Shown: positions 57,851 to 64,000 of the stretch, piece by piece | Layout: each line of letters begins with the position of its first letter | Position numbering within the stretch: the stretch's first letter is position 1 | From: Candidatus Villigracilis adiacens | GTDB taxonomy: Bacteria > Chloroflexota > Anaerolineae > Anaerolineales > Villigracilaceae | Length of the DNA stretch: 64,000 nt | Direction of reading: 5' to 3' | Assembly (NCBI GenBank): GCA_016703605.1 | Contig: JADJBU010000006.1 | Location: 123,700-187,699, forward strand | Program-made: the position numbers and the translations under genes | The notes under the pieces: model-generated | What the model was told of the DNA's origin: nothing | Database searches by the model: none | Seen by the model: only the letters and a program-made list of their open reading frames with translations

Positions 57851-57925
57851 GGCAGAAGGCAGAAGGCAGAAGGCAGTGGGCAGTAGGCAGTTGGCAGTTG
57901 GCAGTTGGCAGTGGGCAGTTGGCAG
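57849..57925. repeat. Heptamer array (GGCAGAA / GGCAGTT)n
   Basis: Ten to eleven 7-bp units. The complementary-type array at 58379-58440 lies on the other side of the four-helix-bundle gene, so the gene is bracketed by inverted arrays. Confidence 0.88.
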
Positions 57926-57977
57926 ATTTGTGTTGTGGTAAGTTTCAGTGAAATCAATGATCTCAAAGGAGGATGTC

Positions 57978-58376
57978 ATGGCGTACGTTGAACTGAAAGG
58001 TCACCGGGATTTGAAGGTGTATCAGGCGGCATATAAACTTGCCATGGACATTTTCAAGGAGAGCAAATCCTTTCCGAAGGAAGAAAAGTATTCGCTCACC
58101 GACCAGATCCGCCGCTCGTCTCGAAGCATTGCCGCCAATATCGCTGAGGGATTCAGGAAACGCCAATACCCGAAAATGTTCGTCAGCAAACTTGCCGATG
58201 CGGACGGCGAAGCGACAGAGACCCAGGTCTGGCTCGATTTCGCCAAGGATTGTGAATACCTCGCCCCTGAAAAATACCTTGAACTCATCAAAGGTTATGA
58301 AGAAGTCGGTAAAATGCTCGGCACAATGATGTCCATGCCCGAAAAGTTCATGCCCCGCTCCCCCCACAAGAAATAA
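57978..58376 (+). CDS. Four-helix-bundle protein (23S rRNA intervening-sequence type)
   Basis: 132 aa from the ATG at 57978, preceded by a strong AAAGGAGG at 5 bases; an earlier ATG at 57948 lacks a ribosome site. Typical blocks: GHRDLKVYQAAYKLAMDIFKES, YSLTDQIRRSSRSIAANIAEGFRK, KLADADGEATETQVWLDFAKDC, YEEVGKMLGTMM. This family includes proteins encoded in 23S rRNA intervening sequences and resembles the bAvd accessory protein of diversity-generating retroelements; no reverse transcriptase or rRNA lies in this window. The gene is bracketed by heptamer arrays. Confidence 0.92.
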   Translation: MAYVELKGHRDLKVYQAAYKLAMDIFKESKSFPKEEKYSLTDQIRRSSRSIAANIAEGFRKRQYPKMFVSKLADADGEATETQVWLDFAKDCEYLAPEKYLELIKGYEEVGKMLGTMMSMPEKFMPRSPHKK

Positions 58377-58378
58377 TC

Positions 58379-58440
58379 CAAGCCCCCCGCTTTCCGCTTT
58401 CCGCTTTCCGCTTTCTGCCTTCCGCCTTCCGCCTTCTGAT
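58379..58440. repeat. Heptamer array (CTTTCCG / CCTTCCG)n
   Basis: About eight pyrimidine-rich 7-bp units (TTTCCGC, CTTCCGC, CTTCTG); in effect the reverse-complement type of 57849-57925. Confidence 0.85.
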
Positions 58441-58498
58441 TCAAACAACCCATCCCACCTCACTCTCGTATATCTCCCCAGTTCACCAAGGAGTTCTC

Positions 58499-59443
58499 AT
58501 GGAAAATATTCTCGAAGTTCAAAACCTGGTCAAAAACTACGGCGATTTTCAGGCAGTCAAAGGTATCTCGTTCTCCATAAAGGATGGCGAGATTTTTAGT
58601 TTACTCGGTCCCAACGGCGCGGGGAAGACGACGACGATCTCGATGCTTTCCACGCTCTACGCCCCCACCTCCGGCGATGCGACCATTGCGGGACATTCCA
58701 TCACGAAAGACGCGATGGGTGTGCGCAATGCCATCGGCGTGGTGCCGCAGGATTTGGCGTTGTACGAGGATTTATCCGCCCGCGAGAATTTGATTTTTTG
58801 GGGGCAGATGTACGGCTTGAGCGGCGCATCCCTCAAAAATCGCGTGGAGGAAGTGCTGAATCAGATCGGGCTGGTGGACAAGGCGAAGGATCGCGTCAAA
58901 ACCTATTCGGGCGGGATGAAGCGCCGCGTCAACATCGGGGTTGGCTTGCTCCATAAACCGAAACTGCTCTTCATGGACGAACCCACCGTCGGCATTGACC
59001 CGCAATCGCGCCGCGCGATTCTCGATACAGTCAAAGACCTGAACAAGCAGGGCATGACCGTCCTTTACACGACTCACTACATGGAAGAAGCCGAGGAACT
59101 CTCAAACCGCGTGGGCATCATTGACCACGGCAGGTTGATCGCCATCGGCACGCAAAAGGAATTGACCCGTCAGGTCGGCGAGAGCGAGACGCTCATCCTG
59201 CACATCGGCGAGAACGAAGACCCCGAAGCGTTGGTGACTGCCTTCAAGGGAATCAAGGGCGTGCTGGAAGCCAACGCCATTGACCACGAAATTTCCGTCG
59301 TGACCCCCTCCGCCGCGGACGTGATGGCTCCCGTCGTGACCAAAGCCAACGAACGCGGTATCAAAATCCACTCGATTGACATCCGCGAGCCGAATCTCGA
59401 AGCGGTGTTTTTGCACCTGACGGGAAGGGCGTTGAGAGATTAG
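58499..59443 (+). CDS. ABC-2 type exporter ATP-binding protein (DrrA-like)
   Basis: 314 aa; AAGGAG precedes the ATG. Walker A LLGPNGAGKTTTISML (about 37-46), Q-loop VVPQDLALYEDLSARENL, signature YSGGMKRRVNIGVGL, Walker B LLFMDEPTVGIDPQSR and the H-loop TTHYMEEAEELS. The C-terminal 80 residues (IHSIDIREPNLEAVFLHLTGRALRD) are the DUF4162-type extension of DrrA/CcmA-like exporters. First gene of a three-gene operon with two ABC-2 permeases. Confidence 0.94.
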   Translation: MENILEVQNLVKNYGDFQAVKGISFSIKDGEIFSLLGPNGAGKTTTISMLSTLYAPTSGDATIAGHSITKDAMGVRNAIGVVPQDLALYEDLSARENLIFWGQMYGLSGASLKNRVEEVLNQIGLVDKAKDRVKTYSGGMKRRVNIGVGLLHKPKLLFMDEPTVGIDPQSRRAILDTVKDLNKQGMTVLYTTHYMEEAEELSNRVGIIDHGRLIAIGTQKELTRQVGESETLILHIGENEDPEALVTAFKGIKGVLEANAIDHEISVVTPSAADVMAPVVTKANERGIKIHSIDIREPNLEAVFLHLTGRALRD

Positions 59444-59447
59444 AGAT

Positions 59448-59486
59448 TGGTAATTGGTAATTGGTAATTACCAATTACCAATTACG
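59448..59486. repeat. Perfectly inverted heptamer array (TTGGTAA)n(TTACCAA)n
   Basis: About 17 bases of TTGGTAA repeats are followed by the exact complement, centred near 59468, in the 57-base gap between the ATPase and first permease genes. A strong RNA hairpin is expected. Confidence 0.9.
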
Positions 59487-59500
59487 TTCTTGGAGAAACC

Positions 59501-60766
59501 ATGCTCAAAACACTTCTCATCGGCATCAAAGATGTAAAACTCGCCTTCCGCGACCGGGCGGCGTTGATCTTCATGCTGCTGGCGCCCTTCCTGCTCACGC
59601 TCGGCATGGGACTGGTCACCGGCAGATTCAGCGGCGGCAATTCGACCGGCATCTCGGATATCCCCGTGGTCATCGTCAATTTGGATGAAGGCGAACTGGG
59701 GCAGGCGTTGGTGGATACCTTCAACAGCGAAGAGTTGGCTGACCTGGTCGAACCAAGCCCCGGCACGAGTCCCGAAGCGGCGCGTCAACTTGTAGAGGAT
59801 GATAAAGCCGCGGCGGCGATCATCATCCCAATGGGATTCACGCGCAGCGTCATCCCGCAAACAGGAGATTTCGATAACGGCAGCGAGCCGGAGGTTTTGC
59901 AGATCGAACTGTACGCCAACCCCACGCGCCCGACGAGCGCGGGAATCGTCAAATCCATTTTGGATGAGTTCATGAGCCGCATCGAAGAGGGATCGGTCAG
60001 CGGGCAGGTTTCGATCATGCAGCTGCTCATCAGCGGAAGAATTTCTCCGCAGGACGCCGAAGCCGCCGGGCAGGAGATGACGGAGAAATTGCAAAACGCA
60101 CCGGACGACGACACCCTGGCGATCGCGCTCAACACGTCCACCGCCGACGGCGCAGAAGTGGACTTCGATATCCTCGCCTATCTCGCGCCCGGCATGGCGT
60201 TGATGTTCCTGATGTTCACCGTCAGTTACGGCGGGCGTTCGATCCTCGCCGAAAAAGCGCAAGGCACACTGCCGCGTTTATTGGTCTCCCCCACCAACTC
60301 AACTCAAATTCTTGGCGGCAAGGTCTTCGGCATTTTTCTCACCGGCGCGGCGCAGATGTTCATCCTCATCGGCGGCACATCGCTGCTCTTTCAATTGAAA
60401 TGGGGCGACCCGCTCGGTGTGATCGTCCTCGTGCTTGCCGCCGTCTTCGGCGCGACAGGCTGGGGCATGATCATCACCGCGCTCGCGCAGACGCCCGCGC
60501 AGGTCGGCTCCGTCGGTTCGGCGCTGATGCTGATCTTCGGAATCCTCGGCGGGAGTTTCATCCAACTCGACCAGATGCCCGCGTACGTGCAGGCGATCAG
60601 CCGCATCACCCCGAACTCGTGGGCGTTGGATGGATTCACCACCCTCGCCCTCGGCGGGACTCTCGCGGCTCTTTCCACGCCGGTCACTGCCCTGCTGACG
60701 ATGGGCGGAATCCTGTTTGTAGCGTCTGTGATCCTGTTCGGACGGAAGAATCTGGCGCAGAAATAG
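59501..60766 (+). CDS. ABC-2 type permease 1
   Basis: 421 aa. N-terminal transmembrane segment (ALIFMLLAPFLLTLGMGLVTG), an extracytoplasmic loop of about 200 residues (IPVVIVNLDEGELGQALVDTFNSEE onward), then five helices (LAPGMALMFLMFTVSYGG; GIFLTGAAQMFILIGGTSLLF; VIVLVLAAVFGATGWGMIITAL; VGSALMLIFGILGGSFIQLD; LLTMGGILFVASVILFG). Pairs with the following permease and the ATPase as an exporter of unknown substrate. Confidence 0.92.
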   Translation: MLKTLLIGIKDVKLAFRDRAALIFMLLAPFLLTLGMGLVTGRFSGGNSTGISDIPVVIVNLDEGELGQALVDTFNSEELADLVEPSPGTSPEAARQLVEDDKAAAAIIIPMGFTRSVIPQTGDFDNGSEPEVLQIELYANPTRPTSAGIVKSILDEFMSRIEEGSVSGQVSIMQLLISGRISPQDAEAAGQEMTEKLQNAPDDDTLAIALNTSTADGAEVDFDILAYLAPGMALMFLMFTVSYGGRSILAEKAQGTLPRLLVSPTNSTQILGGKVFGIFLTGAAQMFILIGGTSLLFQLKWGDPLGVIVLVLAAVFGATGWGMIITALAQTPAQVGSVGSALMLIFGILGGSFIQLDQMPAYVQAISRITPNSWALDGFTTLALGGTLAALSTPVTALLTMGGILFVASVILFGRKNLAQK

Positions 60767-60807
60767 CCCTCACCCCCTGCCCCTCTCCCAAAGGGAGAGG
60801 GGGGAGA

Positions 60808-62011
60808 ATGAACATGAAAAAAATATTTGCCATCGCATGGAAGGACGCGGTCATCCGCTTTGCGAGTTCGTCGGAACTGCTGTTCTTCATCATCCTGCCG
60901 CTCATCTTCACCTTCCTGCTCGCGGGCGGAAGTCCCTCCGGAAACCCGACCAACAACCGCACCCGCCTCGTGGTTGTTGACCTGGCGGACAACTCCATTT
61001 CGCAGGAGATCATCGCCGAGTTGGAAAAATCCACAGCGGCATACCCGGATGTTCTTTCGCTGGAGGAAGCAGAAGATGAATTCGACGCCCGCCGCACAGA
61101 CGCCGTCCTCATCATCCCCGCGGATATGGATACTGCACCCATTCAAAACGGAACGGCGCAGCTTGAATTCCGCCAGCAGCCCAACAACATGGACGCCAGC
61201 ATATCCAAACGCGCCGTCCAAACCGCCATCCGCCGCGTGAGCAGCGCGGTCAATGCCGCAAATACCGCGCTGGAGGAAGCCAGAACGCGCGGGACATTCG
61301 AATCCACCGAAGCCGAGCAAGCCTACTTCGACGACGCGCTGAAACTCGCCAAAGACATGCAGGCAGACACGCCCGAACGCATCACCGTCATCGAAGGCGC
61401 GACGCCAGACCAGGTGGAGTATGACCCGCGGGCAAATACATCCGCCGGGCAGTTGGTGACATGGGTGTTCATCCCGCTCTTCGGAATCTCCGCCCTGTTT
61501 GCCTACGAACGCCAGCAGGGGACTCTGCGCCGCGTCCTCACCACCCCGACCAGCAAAGCCATCTTTTTGTTGGGGACGATCTCCGGGCAAGTGCTCATGG
61601 CGCTGATTCAAATGTCCTTGCTGATTTTGTTTGGCATGGTCGCGCTTGACCTGCAATGGGGACAGGAGCCGCTCGCGCTCTTTATCCTGCTCACCTGCGC
61701 CGCGCTCGCCGCTGGAGCCATCGGCACGGCGATGGGAACCTTCATCAAGACCGAGAGTCAAGCCAGCGGACTCAGCATCATGGCGGGCATGGTCATGGCG
61801 CTGCTGGGCGGCTGCTGGTATCCGCTCGAACTCTTCCCCGCCGCGGCGCAGACCGTCGTGAAAATACTTCCCACCACCTGGGCAATGCAGGGACTGCTCG
61901 ACCTCGTCCTGCGCGGCGGCATGGTTTGATATTCGGCTTGAGTCGGCGGTTCTGCTTGGGTTTGCGGCGGTGTTTTTTGCGGTCGGGATGATGAGGTTTC
62001 GGTATGAGTGA
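60808..62011 (+). CDS. ABC-2 type permease 2, frameshift near the C-terminus
   Basis: The ATG at 60808 has GGAGGGGGGAGA just upstream. Same layout as permease 1: N-terminal helix (LLFFIILPLIFTFLLAGG), large loop, then helices from VTWVFIPLFGISALFAY onward, and the LLGGCWYPLELFPAAAQTV motif. The frame as sequenced stops at 61929 after LLDLVLRGGMV. In the +1 frame the expected last helix continues, RLESAVLLGFAAVFFAVGMMRFRYE, with a stop at 62009-62011. A one-base indel in the TTT at 61924-61926 explains this; without correction the protein lacks its final helix. Confidence 0.88.
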
Positions 62012-62035
62012 TGAGAAAGACGAAAGATGAAAGAA

Positions 62036-62200
62036 AAAAGGCGGAAGCAGTTTTACTGCCTTCCGCCTTCTGCCTTCCAGGCCGCTCTGCTTCCCTCTGC
62101 CTCTGCCTTCCGCCTGGGCGGCTTCCCCTGCCTTCTGCCCCCCGCCTCCGCCTTCTGCCTTCTGCCTTCTGCCTTCCGCCTTCCGCTCTCCTCTCACTTC
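62036..62200. repeat. Heptamer array region between convergent genes
   Basis: GGCGGAAGCAG-tttta-CTGCCTTCCGCC (62040-62068) forms a hairpin; further CCTTCTG and CCTTCCG units run to 62195, just past the ABC-F stop. Possible bidirectional terminator. Confidence 0.78.
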
Positions 62201-63855
62201 CCACTTTCCTTCGCCTCCAGATAATCGCTGTACCCGCCTGCATACCCAACGAGCCCGCCGTTTTCGATCACCAGCAAACGCTGAACGGTCTGGTCGAGAA
62301 AATAACGGTCGTGCGAAATGACCAGCACCGTCCCTTCGAAATCTTCGAGGGCTTGCTCCAGCACTTCTGCCGAGGCGATATCGAGATTATTGGTGGGTTC
62401 ATCGAGCAAAAGGAAATTCGCGCCGGAGAGAACGACCAATGCCAACTGCAAGCGGCTGCGTTCCCCGCCGGAGAGTTCGCCAATTCTTTGCGAGACCTGC
62501 TTATACGTGAACAGATACCGCAGCAAAAATGCCGTCGCTCTCGATTCGCTCATCTCGCCCGCATAGCGCACGGCGTCCAAAACCGTCTGGTTGAAATCCA
62601 AGGTCTCATGCTCCTGCGCGTAATGTCCAATCGAAACGCTGGGACCGATTTTTATCTCGCCCGCATCCGGCGTCTCTTTGCCGAGGATCATCCGCAGCAG
62701 CACAGATTTCCCCGCCCCATTCGCGCCGATCAGCCCGACTCGTTCTCCGTGCCAGATGGTCTCGTTGATATTCGCAAACACGCGCCTCTCGCCGAACGAT
62801 TTGGAAATACCCGCGAGTTCCAATACCTTATTCGAGCCGCGCCAGCCGTTGAGTTGAAGTTCCATGCGCCTGCGTTCAGTGACCGGCTTCTCGACCTTGT
62901 CCATTTTGTCCAGCCGCTTCTGCATGGACTTGGACTTGCGCGATAAATCTTCGTTGTCGTACACCTTGCCCCAAATCGCCAGCCGTTTGATCGCCGCCTC
63001 CAAACGCTTGATCGTCACCTGTTGCGCGCGAAACATTTCCTCCTGCCGCGCCAGGCGCATTTCCTTGTCCGCCATGTACGAGGTGTAATCGCCTTCAAAG
63101 ACCGTCAGCCTGCCGTCTTCGAGTTCGGCGATATGCGTTACGGCGGCATCCAGCAAATAACGGTCATGCGAGATGATGACCACCGTCCCGTCGTATTCGC
63201 GGATGAGTTTTTCGAGATAGATTTTCCCCGGCAAATCGAGATGATTGTCCGGCTCGTCGAGCAATAACACATCGGGATTGAGCAGAAGCAGCCGCGCCAG
63301 CCCGACGAGTTTTTTCTGCCCGCCGCTCAACACGGACAGGGGCTTGGTCAGTTCGCTTTGAGCGAGTCCCAGCCCGAGCAGGATTCCCCGAACCCGCTCC
63401 GGGTACGAGTCGCCGCCCAGGGCGTGATACTCTTCGATGAGGCGATGCTGTCGCTCGAGCGCGCGCTGTAACTTCTTCTCATCGCCATAGACTTCGGGAT
63501 CGCCCAAACTGGATTCCACTTTTTCGAGTTCGGCGTGAACCTCCCCCACGCGCGGATTGCCCATGAGCGCGGCGTCGAGCGCCGTCAGCGTGGGATCAAG
63601 TTCGGGGTGCTGGGGCAGGTATCCCGTTGTAACGAGGCGTTGTCCAGAGCCTGTCGAAGGGCGGGCGCGGGTGATGACTCCGCCCAGTTCGGGGGCATGT
63701 TCCCCTTCGATCAATTTGAACAGCGACGACTTCCCCGCGCCGTTCGCGCCGATCAGACCGATGCGCTGTCCGCGTTGAATCTCCCAATTGAGATTCTCGA
63801 AGATGCGTTTCGCGCCGAGGACGAGGGTGATGTTGGAGAGTTGAATTTGGATCAT
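62194..63855 (-). CDS. ABC-F family ATPase
   Basis: 553 aa, no membrane segments. ABC-F proteins act on the ribosome (translation factors or antibiotic protection). Two ABC domains: Walker A GLIGANGAGKSSLFKLI and GLIGANGAGKSVLLRMI, signatures LSGGQKKLVGLARLLL and LSGGERSRLQLALVVL, Walker B LLLDEPDNHLDLP and LLLDEPTNNLDIA, joined by a charged P-site linker (QEEMFRAQQVTIKRLEAAIKRLAIWGKVYDNEDLSRKSKSMQKRLDKMDKV). In domain 1 a GC-rich dispersed repeat (63641-63663) is translated RPSTGSGQRL, between strands near residue 65-75, and appears tolerated. Subtype not assigned. Confidence 0.93.
   Translation of the reverse strand: MIQIQLSNITLVLGAKRIFENLNWEIQRGQRIGLIGANGAGKSSLFKLIEGEHAPELGGVITRARPSTGSGQRLVTTGYLPQHPELDPTLTALDAALMGNPRVGEVHAELEKVESSLGDPEVYGDEKKLQRALERQHRLIEEYHALGGDSYPERVRGILLGLGLAQSELTKPLSVLSGGQKKLVGLARLLLLNPDVLLLDEPDNHLDLPGKIYLEKLIREYDGTVVIISHDRYLLDAAVTHIAELEDGRLTVFEGDYTSYMADKEMRLARQEEMFRAQQVTIKRLEAAIKRLAIWGKVYDNEDLSRKSKSMQKRLDKMDKVEKPVTERRRMELQLNGWRGSNKVLELAGISKSFGERRVFANINETIWHGERVGLIGANGAGKSVLLRMILGKETPDAGEIKIGPSVSIGHYAQEHETLDFNQTVLDAVRYAGEMSESRATAFLLRYLFTYKQVSQRIGELSGGERSRLQLALVVLSGANFLLLDEPTNNLDIASAEVLEQALEDFEGTVLVISHDRYFLDQTVQRLLVIENGGLVGYAGGYSDYLEAKESGK
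63641..63663. repeat. Dispersed repeat (CTTCGACAGGCTCTGG type) inside the ABC-F gene
   Basis: Variant of the repeat at about 5270 and 15937. In-frame insertion of about 10 codons. Confidence 0.7.
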
Positions 63856-63865
63856 GGTTTTTCTC

Positions 63866-63892
63866 GTGGCGCAAGCTTAAGCTTGCGGTACT
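63866..63892. repeat. REP-like palindrome GGCGCAAGCTTAAGCTTGCG
   Basis: Upstream of the ABC-F start; relative of the palindrome near 19043-19061. Confidence 0.65.
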
Positions 63893-63925
63893 TAAACAAA
63901 AACGCCGCAGACTGCCTGCGGCGTG
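63893..63925 (-). terminator. Rho-independent terminator on the minus strand
   Basis: On the minus strand CGCCGCAGGCAGTCTGCGGCG is followed by TTTTTGTTT, just upstream of the ABC-F gene; it would end a minus-strand gene coming from beyond 64000. Confidence 0.78.
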
Positions 63926-63943
63926 TGAAAGCGGTGTGACCTT

Positions 63944-64000
63944 TCAGCATACAGGCGCAATACGACAAGGAACGGCGTTATCGAAGCCGTTGATCGCCAT
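63944..64000 (-). CDS. Possible C-terminal end of a minus-strand gene, cut by the window
   Basis: An 18-codon open frame (INGFDNAVPCRIAPVC) ends at TGA 63946-63944, followed 20 bases later by a minus-strand terminator. This fits the 3' end of a gene starting beyond the window; too short to identify. Confidence 0.35.
   Translation of the reverse strand: MAINGFDNAVPCRIAPVC

Noticed and set aside
57849..58440. Possible diversity-generating retroelement because the gene resembles bAvd
   Set aside because: No reverse transcriptase, template repeat or C-type-lectin variable gene in the window.
60391..61761. A 456-codon minus-strand frame opposite the permease genes
   Set aside because: Shadow of the plus-strand ABC-2 permeases, which have clear membrane helices and operon context.

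Overview
The window looks like chromosomal DNA of an uncultured or poorly characterised Chloroflexota bacterium, most likely class Anaerolineae. This is inferred from the high GC content, lipoproteins with long Thr/Pro ('PTPTPT') linkers, Thermotoga/archaeal-type S-adenosylhomocysteine hydrolase, a bacterial cyclic-2,3-diphosphoglycerate synthetase homologue, many ATGs only a few bases after a TATAAT-like -10 box, and abundant 7-bp degenerate repeat arrays. No rRNA, tRNA or CRISPR was recognised.

Layout. 0-5.2 kb: a co-directional sugar operon (GH4 alpha-galactosidase-like, GH114 alpha-1,4-polygalactosaminidase-like lipoprotein, LacD-type tagatose-bisphosphate aldolase, PfkB kinase, LacC-type kinase) that would hydrolyse galacto- or galactosamine glycans and feed them through tagatose phosphates. 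5.5-17.1 kb: a compact minus-strand RHS/polymorphic-toxin island of four cassettes. Each has a near-identical RHS core, a different C-terminal tip, and then a different small lipoprotein or membrane protein, the expected immunity position. None of the four has a recognisable 5' end. Two tips carry HExxH zinc-peptidase motifs. Two tips (cassettes C and D) are split by IS elements; removing each element plus one target-site copy restores one continuous reading frame.

17.2-25.3 kb: NAD(P)HX repair enzyme, acyltransferase, TrmH-like methyltransferase, G5/3D cell-wall protein, LytR-CpsA-Psr protein, RsmA and an SH3/FN3 lipoprotein. Six consecutive genes from 19.2 to 25.3 kb carry indels, mostly at homopolymers, which suggests sequence error as much as decay. 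25.3-32.6 kb: a possible nuclease-like protein, adenosine kinase plus AhcY (the S-adenosylhomocysteine-adenosine cycle), a HIT protein, a DUF3048 lipoprotein with a B-type insert, an AlkD relic and a Phd/VapC toxin-antitoxin pair.

32.7-47.8 kb: thiolase, DinB-like protein, 3-hydroxybutyryl-CoA dehydrogenase, a REP-associated transposase with a REP palindrome inside its coding sequence, DUF2891 protein, UvrA, LysM protein, S20, ArgRS, arginine deiminase, BioY, cyclic-2,3-diphosphoglycerate synthetase and a tandem Tudor-like small protein. 47.9-53.6 kb, minus strand: YjbQ, a multi-span membrane protein, an unknown protein and a two-gene histidine kinase / response regulator-kinase pair. 53.7-64 kb: ObgE, DedA, SlyD, P1 peptidase, a four-helix-bundle protein, a three-gene ABC-2 exporter and an ABC-F ATPase.

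Repeats are conspicuous: heptamer arrays with inverted halves (some in-frame in uvrA, argS and the GH114 gene), a 128-129-bp MITE with 13-bp terminal inverted repeats and exact 8-bp target duplications, REP palindromes, and a short GC-rich repeat inserted in-frame in the ABC-F and RHS genes.
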